Shown here: in pieces, positions 7,186-15,226 of the stretch
How positions within the stretch are numbered: position 1 is the stretch's first letter
How the letters are laid out: every line of letters begins with the position of its first letter
Source: an uncultured Erysipelotrichaceae bacterium
GTDB taxonomy: Bacteria; Bacillota_I; Bacilli_A; RFN20; CAG-826
Assembly (NCBI GenBank): GCA_902800355.1
Contig: CADCEE010000010.1
Coordinates: 1-37,311, forward strand
Length of the DNA stretch: 37,311 nt
Direction of reading: 5' to 3'
Made by a program: the position numbers and the translations under genes
Notes under the pieces: generated by a model
Seen by the model: only the letters and a program-made list of their open reading frames with translations
The model's database searches: none
Told to the model about the DNA's origin: nothing

Positions 7186-7292
7186 TCATTATTAATTTTA
7201 TTGGAAATAATAATATTATTCACAAAATGTAAAATATAACAAAATCAGGCATTTTTAGTACTGGAGTACCAACTTTAACCAATTTTGCTGCA

Positions 7293-7330
7293 TAAATAAA
7301 ACCACCTGACTTCATTTATATCAAGTGGTT
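7293..7330 (-). terminator. Rho-independent terminator of the hyd operon
   Basis: In minus sense AACCACTTGA pairs with TCAGGTGGTT (one internal mismatch, 11-nt loop) and is followed by TTATTT. It lies 19 nt past the hydA stop. Confidence 0.7.
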
Positions 7331-7348
7331 CAATAAATAGTTTATAAA

Positions 7349-9112
7349 TTATTTACTTTCTGGATATTTCTCTCTATCAGAGGAATATGAAGTATGTAAT
7401 AATTCTTCAGCAAGTTCACTTCCTGGCTCACCTAAGAAGTCTTTATAGAGTTTTTGAATATCCTTGTTATTATGAGATTGTCTAATAACTTGTCTTCCGT
7501 CTTCTTTATAAAGAACGCTTGCTCTTTTAGCTCTATAGGTTTCTAAAATGTTATCGTCTTCATTTACTAAGAATAGAGGTTTAACGTAAGGTTGACCACC
7601 ACCATTGATACATCCGCCTGGACAGCACATGATTTCAATAAATGCATATGGTGATTTACCTTCTTTAATTTGGTCTAATAACACTTTAGCGTTTTTCATG
7701 CCACTAGTAACTGCGACTTTAACGACAGTGCCTTCAATATTAATATCTGCTTCTTTAATGGCTTCTTGGCCTCTTACTTCGTGGAATTCGATTTTGCCAT
7801 ATTCTTTACCGGTTAACCAATAGTAAGCAGTTCTTAAAGCTGCTTCCATAACTCCGCCAGTAACACCAAAGATAACACCAGCACCACTATAATCACCTAA
7901 TAAATCAGGATCAAATTCTTCTTCAGGAAGTTTAGCCCAGTTAATACCGCTACGCTTAATCATTCTAGCAAGTTCTCTAGTAGTTAAGACCGCGTCAACA
8001 TCATCAGGCATTTGACTTCTTTGTCTTTCATATTTTTTCGCTGTACAAGGCATAATAGAAACCACAAAGATATCTTTAGGATCTAAATCATGATGTTTAG
8101 CAAAATATGTCTTAATAATTGCGCCCATCATCATATGTGGGGATTTACATGTAGAAACATTAGGAATTAATTCAGGAGCGTAATATTCTAAATAATTAAT
8201 CCATCCTGGAGAACAGGAAGTAATTTGAGGTAAGACTCCACCTTTTTTAATTCTATCAAGTAATTCATGAGCTTCTTCCATAATGGTTAAGTCAGCAGCG
8301 AAGTTAGTGTCAAATACTCTATAGAAGCCTAATCTATGTAAAGCAGCGACCATTTTACCAGTACCTGGGGTACCAATTTTCTCACCGAATTCTTCCGCAA
8401 TTGCGGCTCTTACCGCAGGAGCGGTTTGAACAATCACTTTTTTACCAGCTTTAAAAGCTTCATCAACTTTAGCGATTTCACTCTTCTCCATTAAAGCGCC
8501 AGTTGGACAGACATTAACACATTGTCCGCACTGTAAACATGGAGAAGTAGCAAAGCTTCTATTTCCAACAGGAGAAACAATTGTTTGGAAGCCTCTATTT
8601 TCAAAACCTAAGATAGAAATACCTTGGGCTTCTTTACATCTTTCAATACATCTACCACATAAAATACATTTCGATGTATCTCTAATTAAGCCAGGTGCGA
8701 GTTCATCGATTGTCGCAGGAGTTTGTTCTCCTTCATACATGTGATCTCTTGCCCCGACCATTTTAGAAACTTCTAATAATTCACAGTGTCCATTTTTCTC
8801 ACACTGTAAACAGTTTTTATGGTGGTTAGATAAAATTAATTCAACGCTAGCTCTTCTAGCTTCAACAGCCTTAGAGGAAGAAATAGAAATTTCCATGCCT
8901 TCTGCAACTGGATAAACGCAAGAGGCTACTAAACCTCTAGCGCCTTTAACTTCTACTAAACAAACTCTACAGCTTGCTCTAGAACATTTGCCGTTATTAA
9001 AGGCACATAAACTAGGAATGATGAATCCACATTTTCTTGCGGCTTCTAAAATAGTAAGTCCACTTTCAACTTGGAAATCTTTTCCATCAATTTTAATATT
9101 CACTAAACTCAT
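7349..9112 (-). CDS. hydA: [FeFe] hydrogenase catalytic subunit HydA of a trimeric NAD-linked hydrogenase
   Basis: 587 aa. In order: an N-terminal [2Fe-2S] domain (Cys36, 48, 51, 65), a His/Cys-ligated [4Fe-4S] module (HHKNCLQCEKNGHC), two ferredoxin-type clusters (CILCGRCIERC and CLQCGQCVNVCP), and the H-cluster domain with L1 TSCSPGW (about residue 297), L2 MPCTAKKYE (about 353), L3 EIMCCPGGC (about 496), then the small-subunit-like tail. The start at 9112 is chosen because AAGGAGG sits 7 nt upstream and the protein begins MSLVNIKIDG like its homologues; a start at 9175 would overlap hydB. With hydB and hydC it forms an electron-bifurcating type (group A3) enzyme that couples NADH and reduced ferredoxin to H2. 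L1 and L3 deviate from TSCCP and MACPGGC. No hydE/F/G maturases are in the window. Confidence 0.95.
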   Translation of the reverse strand: MSLVNIKIDGKDFQVESGLTILEAARKCGFIIPSLCAFNNGKCSRASCRVCLVEVKGARGLVASCVYPVAEGMEISISSSKAVEARRASVELILSNHHKNCLQCEKNGHCELLEVSKMVGARDHMYEGEQTPATIDELAPGLIRDTSKCILCGRCIERCKEAQGISILGFENRGFQTIVSPVGNRSFATSPCLQCGQCVNVCPTGALMEKSEIAKVDEAFKAGKKVIVQTAPAVRAAIAEEFGEKIGTPGTGKMVAALHRLGFYRVFDTNFAADLTIMEEAHELLDRIKKGGVLPQITSCSPGWINYLEYYAPELIPNVSTCKSPHMMMGAIIKTYFAKHHDLDPKDIFVVSIMPCTAKKYERQRSQMPDDVDAVLTTRELARMIKRSGINWAKLPEEEFDPDLLGDYSGAGVIFGVTGGVMEAALRTAYYWLTGKEYGKIEFHEVRGQEAIKEADINIEGTVVKVAVTSGMKNAKVLLDQIKEGKSPYAFIEIMCCPGGCINGGGQPYVKPLFLVNEDDNILETYRAKRASVLYKEDGRQVIRQSHNNKDIQKLYKDFLGEPGSELAEELLHTSYSSDREKYPESK

Positions 9113-9125
9113 GGTATTTCCCTCC

Positions 9126-11030
9126 TTAGTCCTTAATAATGGCGCCGAATCGGCAGTTAGCGATACATAATCCACACTTCACACAGTTATCCGGATTAAT
9201 TCTATGGACTCTAAGAGGCATAGATTCACTCTTACCAACTGGAACGATATCAGTTTTAGCAATCGCACTGGCTGGACAGTTTCTAGCACACATGCCACAT
9301 CCAACACAGCGATCTTCAATAATTTTATATTGCATTAAGTTCTTACAAACGTGAGCAGGACATCTCTTATCTTTAATATGTGCGACATATTCATCATAGA
9401 AGGCATTCATTGTGGATAAGATTGGGTTAGGAGCAGTTTGTCCTAAGCCACATAAGGAGTTGCTCTTAATGACATTAGCTAAACTCTTAAGTTCATCAAG
9501 ATCTTCCATTGTGCCTTTACCATCAGTAATCTTAGTTAATAATTCTAAGCAGCGTTTGGTACCAATTCTACATGGAGAACACTTACCACAGCTTTCGTCA
9601 CAAATAAATGTCATATAAAATTTAGCGACGTCGACCATACAGTTATCTTCATCCATAACAATCGCTCCTCCAGATCCCATCATTGAGCCAGCAGCGATTA
9701 AGTTATCATAATCAATTGGAGTGTCTAAATCTTTCTCAGTTAAACATCCTCCGGATGGTCCACCAGTTTGAATGGCTTTAAATTTCTTGCCGTTAGGGAT
9801 ACCACCCCCAATATCAAAGATTAATTGTCTTAAGGTAATTCCCATAGGGACTTCTACTAAGCCAACGTTATTGACTTTTCCGCCTAAAGCAAACACCTTA
9901 GTACCTTTAGATTTTTCAGTACCAATTGAAGCATAAGCTTCTGAGCCATGAAGTAAGATATAAGGAACGTTAGCGAGTGTTTCAACGTTATTAATAACAG
10001 ATGGTTTATCCCATAAGCCTTTCACTGCTGGGAAAGGTGGACGAGGACGAGGCATACCTCTTTTGCCTTCAATAGAGTTAAGTAAAGCTGTTTCTTCTCC
10101 ACAAACGAAGGCTCCAGCTCCAAGTCTAATATGACAGTGGAAGCTAAAGTCTGTTCCTAAGATATGGTCTCCTAATAAGCCCATTTCTTCACATTGTTTG
10201 ATCGCGTTTTTAAGTCTTGCCACTGCAACAGGATATTCGGCACGGATATAGAAATAACCGTTTTGAGCCCCAATCGCGTAGCCTTCAATCATCATACCTT
10301 CAATAACGTTAATTGGGTTACCTTCGATGATACTACGATCCATAAATGCACCTGGATCACCTTCATCGCCATTACAAACGACATATTTTTCATCACATTT
10401 CACATCGTGAGCGAATTGCCACTTTCTTCCAGTAGGGAAACCAGCGCCACCTCTACCACGTAAGCCTGATTTTAATACTTCATCGATAACTTCTTGAGGA
10501 TCCATATGAAGAGCTTTATTTAAGGCTAAGAATGCGCCTTGACCTAAAGCTTCATTAATATCTTCAGGATTAATTTCCGCATTACCTTTTAAGGCAATGT
10601 CTCTTTTTTGCAATTTATAAAATGGAATTTCATGTTGTTGAGCAACTTTATGATGAGTTAATGGATCAACGAATAATAATCTTTCCACAACCTTGCCGTC
10701 CATAATGTCTTTTTCAATAATTTCTTCGCAGTCTTCAACTTTCACTTTGGTGTATAAAGTATCTTCTGGGAAGACTTTGACAAATGGACCTTGAGAACAG
10801 AAACCAAAGCAACCAACAATATTCGCGGTTACTTTATCTTCTAAATGATGTTCTTTAATTAAGTGATGGAATCTTTCTAAGATTTCTCTACTATCAGAGG
10901 ATAAACATCCTGTACCACCACAAACAACAATCGCTTTTTTACCAGGTTCGCAGTGGAATTTCTTATCTAAACATTTATGTTCAGCTTCGTGTTTTTGAAT
11001 AAGTTCTTCACTAGACTTAATTTTGACCAT
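9126..11030 (-). CDS. hydB: NuoF-like NADH-binding subunit HydB of the trimeric hydrogenase
   Basis: 634 aa from the ATG at 11030. The N-terminus has a thioredoxin-like [2Fe-2S] domain (VVCGGTGC and VGCFGFCSQGP). The NuoF core follows with the FMN/NADH motif GRGGAGFPTGRKW, an SLBB region, and the [4Fe-4S] motif ESCGKCSPCRIGTKR. Two C-terminal ferredoxin clusters are CVGCGMCARNCP and CVKCGLCIANC. This is the NADH-oxidising and proposed bifurcating subunit. A GTG at 11036 is also in frame, but GGAGG is 9 nt from the ATG and only 3 nt from the GTG, so the ATG is preferred. It overlaps the end of hydC by 14 nt and is followed by hydA after 13 nt. Confidence 0.96.
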   Translation of the reverse strand: MVKIKSSEELIQKHEAEHKCLDKKFHCEPGKKAIVVCGGTGCLSSDSREILERFHHLIKEHHLEDKVTANIVGCFGFCSQGPFVKVFPEDTLYTKVKVEDCEEIIEKDIMDGKVVERLLFVDPLTHHKVAQQHEIPFYKLQKRDIALKGNAEINPEDINEALGQGAFLALNKALHMDPQEVIDEVLKSGLRGRGGAGFPTGRKWQFAHDVKCDEKYVVCNGDEGDPGAFMDRSIIEGNPINVIEGMMIEGYAIGAQNGYFYIRAEYPVAVARLKNAIKQCEEMGLLGDHILGTDFSFHCHIRLGAGAFVCGEETALLNSIEGKRGMPRPRPPFPAVKGLWDKPSVINNVETLANVPYILLHGSEAYASIGTEKSKGTKVFALGGKVNNVGLVEVPMGITLRQLIFDIGGGIPNGKKFKAIQTGGPSGGCLTEKDLDTPIDYDNLIAAGSMMGSGGAIVMDEDNCMVDVAKFYMTFICDESCGKCSPCRIGTKRCLELLTKITDGKGTMEDLDELKSLANVIKSNSLCGLGQTAPNPILSTMNAFYDEYVAHIKDKRCPAHVCKNLMQYKIIEDRCVGCGMCARNCPASAIAKTDIVPVGKSESMPLRVHRINPDNCVKCGLCIANCRFGAIIKD

Positions 11031-11523
11031 ATCCACTTACCTCCTCTTCTTTTCTTCTAATATCAGAAATAATTTTTTCAACGTGACTTACTTGGACCAT
11101 TGGGTGAACTTTACCGTTAATAGAAACAGCAGGAGCAATCGCACACGCTCCAACACAACGTAATGCATCTAATGTAAATAAGCCGTCTGGAGTAGTTTCA
11201 CCTGGTTTAATACCAAGTAATTCTTCAAATTTATCTAAGACTAATTGAGAGCCTTTGACGTAACATGCAGTACCTAAGCAAACACCAACAACGTATTTGC
11301 CTTTTGGTGTAAGTGAGAAGAATGAGTAAAATGTAACAACACCGTAAATTTCACTCACTGGTATACCAGTTAATAATGAAACTAATTCTTGAACTTCTAG
11401 AGGAATGTAACCATATTCCTTTTGAATATCAGAAAGAATCATCATTAATGGGGTTCCTTCTCCTTTATATCGATTTACGATCTCTGTGATTTGCTTCACA
11501 GCAGCGCCTTGTAAATGTGCCAT
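11017..11523 (-). CDS. hydC: NuoE-like [2Fe-2S] subunit HydC of the trimeric hydrogenase
   Basis: 168 aa, a normal NuoE length. A helical N-terminus precedes a thioredoxin-like domain whose cluster ligands are in CLGTACYVKGS and RCVGACAIAP. It passes electrons between HydB and HydA. The SD GGAGG is 7 nt from the ATG. It is the first gene of hydC-hydB-hydA, with a recognisable promoter and a palindrome in the leader. Confidence 0.95.
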   Translation of the reverse strand: MAHLQGAAVKQITEIVNRYKGEGTPLMMILSDIQKEYGYIPLEVQELVSLLTGIPVSEIYGVVTFYSFFSLTPKGKYVVGVCLGTACYVKGSQLVLDKFEELLGIKPGETTPDGLFTLDALRCVGACAIAPAVSINGKVHPMVQVSHVEKIISDIRRKEEEVSGYGQN

Positions 11524-11538
11524 AGAGGCCCTCCTTTT

Positions 11539-11555
11539 ATATTACTAAGTAATAT
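11539..11555. promoter_or_regulatory. Perfect palindrome in the hydC leader (possible operator or RNA hairpin)
   Basis: ATATTAC-N3-GTAATAT lies about 6 to 22 nt downstream of the predicted hydC start site and ends 5 nt before the GGAGG. Position and symmetry suit a repressor operator. It does not match the Rex consensus TTGTGAA-N4-TTCACAA. As RNA it is a weak A/U hairpin. Confidence 0.45.
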
Positions 11556-11567
11556 TTCAGCGATATT

Positions 11568-11596
11568 ATTTTAAGAAATATAAAATCTATAGGCAA
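11568..11596 (-). promoter_or_regulatory. Promoter of the hydCBA operon
   Basis: Minus sense: -35 TTGCCT (11591-11596), 17-nt spacer, -10 TAAAAT (11568-11573). Predicted start near 11561, giving a leader of about 38 nt with a normal SD. An AAATTGCATA, the same 10-mer as in the repeats at 1007-1083, lies just upstream at 11601-11610. Confidence 0.55.
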
Positions 11597-11640
11597 TATA
11601 AAATTGCATATAGAGCGCTGAATCATTGTTTATAAAGTTC

Positions 11641-11685
11641 TTATCAACACTAGTTGATAAAAATAATAAATAGATAACTAGTTAT
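11641..11685. repeat. Two palindromes upstream of the hyd operon
   Basis: TTATCAAC-ACTA-GTTGATAA (11641-11660) and ATAACTAGTTAT (11674-11685) both centre on ACTAGTT and lie between the 105-aa gene and the hyd promoter. In minus sense the second is followed by a T-rich stretch and might end transcription of the 105-aa gene weakly. The first has no T-run after it, so it may be a protein-binding site. Confidence 0.4.
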
Positions 11686-11693
11686 TCTGGGGC

Positions 11694-12011
11694 TCATAAA
11701 TTTCTCCCATATTTTCTAATTAGTTTTTCAATTTCTTTTAGTTCCCTTAAATAATCTATTTTTTTCTTTTGTAGAGTTTTATGATTCTTTAATTCACGAT
11801 TAATATTATCAATTTGCTCCGTTGTAAGATCTTTACCAATATATTTAGAGATTACTTTTCCTTCTTCATAATACTTAATATAAAAGTAGTTGTTTTTGCG
11901 AAACAAAGAACCTTTGCGATAATAAAGTAATCTTTGATCAATTTCGTTAATATAATTTATAAGATCTATACGCTTATCCATTAATTCGCGTAATATTCTT
12001 TTTTTATACAT
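11694..12011 (-). CDS. Hypothetical protein, 105 aa, helix / beta-hairpin / helix
   Basis: I do not recognise this protein. It is very basic and Lys/Tyr-rich. Residues about 1-33 look like a helix, 34-60 like a short beta-hairpin (GSLFRKNNYFYIKYYEEGKVISKYIG), and 64-103 like a long charged helix that could be a coiled coil. Similar helix-hairpin-helix small proteins with a G-S-L-x-x-x-N-N-Y motif occur in many clostridial and bacilli genomes without known function. It has its own TATAAT box 6 nt before the ATG and no SD, and stands alone between preA and hydC. Confidence 0.75.
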   Translation of the reverse strand: MYKKRILRELMDKRIDLINYINEIDQRLLYYRKGSLFRKNNYFYIKYYEEGKVISKYIGKDLTTEQIDNINRELKNHKTLQKKKIDYLRELKEIEKLIRKYGRNL

Positions 12012-12017
12012 AATTTA

Positions 12018-12023
12018 ATTATA
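12018..12023 (-). promoter_or_regulatory. -10 box of a predicted leaderless promoter for the 105-aa gene
   Basis: TATAAT (minus sense), then 6 nt, then the ATG at 12011. There is no SD, and initiation is expected at or next to the A of the ATG. Confidence 0.5.
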
Positions 12024-12070
12024 CAAGATTTTTGAATATTTTAAAAAGTTCTTGTACAAAACTAAATAAC

Positions 12071-12094
12071 AAAAAACCAGGATCAAATCCTGGT
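12071..12094 (-). terminator. Rho-independent terminator of preT-preA
   Basis: In minus sense ACCAGGAT-TTG-ATCCTGGT (8 perfect pairs) is followed by six T. It lies 20 nt past the preA stop. Confidence 0.85.
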
Positions 12095-12114
12095 AGTTTG
12101 TTTTGATTAATATA

Positions 12115-13362
12115 TTAGAGTCTAACGTCTTGAACTTTTCTTCCTGGTTTTGCGGTCTTTTTAAAGACAACTTCACCTTTAGAAATCGCTCCGACTGGAC
12201 AGACATGTCCGCATAAGAGACAGCCAACACATTTATCGTGGTTGCAGCTTGGTCTTCTAGATTCTTCATCCCACTCCATAGCTTGGTGAGCTCCGTCATA
12301 GCAAGATATATAGCAACGGCCACAACCAACACATTTCTCCTTATCGATTTCTGGGTAGACGATATAATCTCTATCGAGTTCTTCAGCAGGAATAATGTTC
12401 TTATTGGCTTTACCAACGAGTTGCTCTAAGTGATCAACATGTTGTTCTTCCATATAATGCATTAAGCCATTACATAAATCTTCAACGATTCTATAGCCAT
12501 ATTGCATAATTGCAGTTGTAACTTGAATAGTTTTAGAACCAACTAAAATGAATTCGGCAGCGTCTTCCCAAGTTTCACAACCTCCGATACCAGAGATTTC
12601 TAAGTTAGGAATCGCGGTTCTCATTTGTTGGATAAATCTTAAGGCCACTGGTTTAACTGCTTTTCCTGAATATCCTGAAATTGCGGATTTACCGTTAACA
12701 ATTGGCATACCGATTTTCTTATCTAAATCAATATTACATATTGACTTGATAGTGTTAATCGCGGCAATACCGTCCGCTCCACCTTCTAAACAGGCCTTAG
12801 CAACGGGCACCATATCAGTAATATTTGGTGTCATTTTTGCCATCATAGGGAGTTTAGATCCACGTTTAACAGCTTGACAGTACTTCTTACATAGTTCGGC
12901 GTTAGTACCAACGTCACTTCCCATCGCATGAGACGTCATTTGAGGACATGATAAGTTCATTTCAATCATGTCTGCGCCTGCTTCGGTAACTTTGCGAGCG
13001 AGGTCTTCCCAGCTCGCTTCATCATTACCCATAATCGAGGCAATTAATACTTGTTTAGGATATTCTTTCTTTAATCTTGCTAAGTCAGCAAGGTTTTCTT
13101 CAAGTGAATGTTCAGCGATTTGTTCCATGTTTTTGAAGCCCACAAATGGTTCAGCTTCTTTAGTTAATGTATCAAATCTTGGAGACACTTCATTAATGAC
13201 ATAGGATTTAGGTCCAATTGTCTTAAAGACAATTCCACCCCAACCACAGTCATAAGCTTTTTTACACATGTCATAATCATTTCCTACAGGAGAAGATGAT
13301 AAACAGAATGGGTTAGGGAATTTAACACCTAAGAAGGTAATACTTAAATCTTTCTTAACCAT
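12115..13362 (-). CDS. preA: NAD-dependent dihydropyrimidine dehydrogenase, catalytic subunit PreA
   Basis: 415 aa. An FMN-binding dihydroorotate-dehydrogenase-type barrel is followed by two C-terminal [4Fe-4S] motifs, [14 protein letters not shown] and [14 protein letters not shown]. The segment [17 protein letters not shown] carries the catalytic Cys, and [19 protein letters not shown] and [16 protein letters not shown] are nearly identical to E. coli PreA as I remember it. With PreT it reduces uracil and thymine to 5,6-dihydro forms with NADH, or the reverse. No dihydropyrimidinase or ureidopropionase gene is nearby. It starts 2 nt after preT, and its SD GGAGG lies within the last preT codons. 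Confidence 0.95.
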   Translation of the reverse strand: MVKKDLSITFLGVKFPNPFCLSSSPVGNDYDMCKKAYDCGWGGIVFKTIGPKSYVINEVSPRFDTLTKEAEPFVGFKNMEQIAEHSLEENLADLARLKKEYPKQVLIASIMGNDEASWEDLARKVTEAGADMIEMNLSCPQMTSHAMGSDVGTNAELCKKYCQAVKRGSKLPMMAKMTPNITDMVPVAKACLEGGADGIAAINTIKSICNIDLDKKIGMPIVNGKSAISGYSGKAVKPVALRFIQQMRTAIPNLEISGIGGCETWEDAAEFILVGSKTIQVTTAIMQYGYRIVEDLCNGLMHYMEEQHVDHLEQLVGKANKNIIPAEELDRDYIVYPEIDKEKCVGCGRCYISCYDGAHQAMEWDEESRRPSCNHDKCVGCLLCGHVCPVGAISKGEVVFKKTAKPGRKVQDVRL

Positions 13363-13364
13363 AA

Positions 13365-14573
13365 TTATTTACCTCCTAAATATTTTTTAACTTTATAGGC
13401 AACTTCTTTAGCAGATCTCACCGCATAAACAACAGTCTTTTCTCCGCCTTTATAGATATCACCACAGGTGAATAAGTTGCCTTCAACTTTTTCAACTTCT
13501 TGAAGTTTATTTACTTCTAAGCCAAATTCTCCAGCTTCAGTAGCTTGACCAACTGCAAGGATAATTAAATCGGCTTTAAATTTAAGTTCAGCAGGAACAT
13601 ATCTATGAGTAAATCTCACAGTCTTTCCTTTTAAGGAAACTGGGACATAACCATCGATAATAGAAACACCTTCTGCTTGAGCACCTTGAAGTTCTTTCTT
13701 AGAGGCTTTGAATTCTGCAAATGTTTCATAAACTACATCAGTCACTTGTTTAACGCCTAATAATTTAAGTGTAGTAACGACATCCATTGCAACATCGCCA
13801 CCACCAATAACTAAGACGTTTTCAGGGACTTTGACATTGCCTTTCTTTCTCTTGCATTCATGTAAGAAGTTAACAGCAGTCTTTACAAATCTATGACCTT
13901 CAAACATTGGTAGCATCTTTCCTTTAGAGTGACCAACTGCAAGAACAACCGCATCATATTCTTTTTGAAGTTTCTTTAAATCTTCTACTTTTGTAGATGT
14001 TCTAATTTCCACTCCTAATTTTTCAATGCGTTTAATCTCTTTATCAACCACTGCAGATGGTAAACGATATTCAGGCATACCGTATCTCATATATCCACCA
14101 GCTTTGGCTTCTTTTTCAAAGACAACGACTTTACAACCTTCTAACGCTAATAAGCCAGCAATAGATAATCCCGCAGGACCACTACCAACAACTGCGACTT
14201 TCTTACCATTAGATGGTTTCTTTTCTAAGATATCCATCTTCAGACATTCTTCATAGTCGGTGACAAATCTTTGAATTCTTCCGATATCAATTGGCTTATC
14301 AATGCCACTTCTAGAACAACCTAATTGACAATATCTTTCGGTTGGACAGACTCTAGCACAAATGGCGCCTAATATGTTATTGATACGAACTGTTTCGGCT
14401 GCGCCTTTAAAATTCTTGAAACGCACAGAACGAATAAATTTTGCTGGATCCGTTCCAGCAGGACAGGCTTTAGAACATGGAGCGTCATGACAAAGTAAAC
14501 AGCGTGATGCTTCTTCCATCACAAGTTTAGGTGTATATCCGGCTTCATATTCTTTTAAGTACTTTTCGGACAT
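13365..14573 (-). CDS. preT: NAD-dependent dihydropyrimidine dehydrogenase, electron-transfer subunit PreT
   Basis: 402 aa. The N-terminal Fe-S helical domain has [19 protein letters not shown] and [15 protein letters not shown]. Then come an FAD Rossmann motif ([13 protein letters not shown]), the E[15 protein letters not shown] segment, an NAD(H) motif ([11 protein letters not shown]) and the closing [17 protein letters not shown] motif. It belongs to the glutamate synthase beta-subunit-like family and feeds NADH electrons to PreA. SD AGGAGG is 5 nt upstream. A TAAAAT-type -10 about 40-50 nt upstream is possible, but I see no strong -35. Confidence 0.94.
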   Translation of the reverse strand: MSEKYLKEYEAGYTPKLVMEEASRCLLCHDAPCSKACPAGTDPAKFIRSVRFKNFKGAAETVRINNILGAICARVCPTERYCQLGCSRSGIDKPIDIGRIQRFVTDYEECLKMDILEKKPSNGKKVAVVGSGPAGLSIAGLLALEGCKVVVFEKEAKAGGYMRYGMPEYRLPSAVVDKEIKRIEKLGVEIRTSTKVEDLKKLQKEYDAVVLAVGHSKGKMLPMFEGHRFVKTAVNFLHECKRKKGNVKVPENVLVIGGGDVAMDVVTTLKLLGVKQVTDVVYETFAEFKASKKELQGAQAEGVSIIDGYVPVSLKGKTVRFTHRYVPAELKFKADLIILAVGQATEAGEFGLEVNKLQEVEKVEGNLFTCGDIYKGGEKTVVYAVRSAKEVAYKVKKYLGGK

Positions 14574-14630
14574 AAAAATCCTCCTAATTAAGTCTACAAA
14601 AGAAAAATCCTTGCATTTATTTTATCAAAT

Positions 14631-14663
14631 AAAAAAAGAATATGCATTATCAATCGCATATCC
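14631..14663 (-). terminator. Rho-independent terminator after the zinc-ribbon gene
   Basis: In minus sense GGATATGC pairs with GCATATTC (8 bp with one G-T, 10-nt loop) and is followed by seven T. It separates the glycosyltransferase/zinc-ribbon unit from preT. Confidence 0.7.
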
Positions 14664-14678
14664 TTATATATATTTTTA

Positions 14679-15215
14679 TTAATAACGAGAATCCCACTCG
14701 TCGATTATTCTTTGTCGATTAGCAATTTTCTTACCAAAAACCGCAGCGGAAACTATTAATAAGGCAATACCAGCGTCCGCTACTAATTCAAATAATGCTC
14801 CGAATAAGAAGTACATAATGGAGGTATTAGTGAAAAGATCACCACTAGTAGGCATTGCTCTAGCACCAAGATAAAAGAAAACAATTGTTAAAACTATACC
14901 AACAGCTAATAAGATAGAGCCAAGAGTAACCAGTGTAATTCTTTTACTTCTATATTCAGCAATCTCTTTTTTATATTGTTCAATAGTAGAAGAAGTTACT
15001 TTTTTATTTGATGTTGGACTAGAAGGAGTAATAACACTAGCTACACGTTCAACTGCGTCAACAGCTTTACCACACCTAGAACAATAAGTTGCATCAATTT
15101 CTACATTAGCCCCACAGTGAGGACATTTACGGTACTTCACGAGTTTAGTTCCGCAACTCTCACAATAAGTTGCCCCGTCTCCATATTCAGCATGACATAT
15201 TGGACATTTTTTCAT
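14679..15215 (-). CDS. Double zinc-ribbon membrane protein
   Basis: 178 aa. Two zinc ribbons lie at the N-terminus: CPIC...CESC (Cys4, 7, 18, 21) and CPHC...CSRC (Cys31, 34, 45, 48). A Ser/Pro/Thr-rich linker and a short charged helix follow, then two membrane segments (about 95-117 and 133-160) and a basic tail. Zinc ribbons joined to membrane helices are common in Firmicutes, but the function is unknown. It follows the glycosyltransferase fusion by 11 nt with a good SD (AGGAG), so it is probably co-transcribed with it. Confidence 0.85.
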   Translation of the reverse strand: MKKCPICHAEYGDGATYCESCGTKLVKYRKCPHCGANVEIDATYCSRCGKAVDAVERVASVITPSSPTSNKKVTSSTIEQYKKEIAEYRSKRITLVTLGSILLAVGIVLTIVFFYLGARAMPTSGDLFTNTSIMYFLFGALFELVADAGIALLIVSAAVFGKKIANRQRIIDEWDSRY

Positions 15216-15226
15216 ATTTTGTTCTC

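Noticed and set aside
7170-7223. GTG start for cysS adding 18 residues
   Set aside because: The extra residues are Asn/Ile-rich and unlike CysS, and the likely -10 box lies inside this stretch.
9113-9175. Longer HydA with 21 extra N-terminal residues
   Set aside because: The extension overlaps hydB, lacks an SD and has no family similarity, while AAGGAGG precedes the ATG at 9112.
12015-12416. Minus-strand ORF of 133 codons overlapping the 3' end of preA in another frame
   Set aside because: It is a shadow of the conserved PreA ferredoxin domain and crosses the preA terminator.
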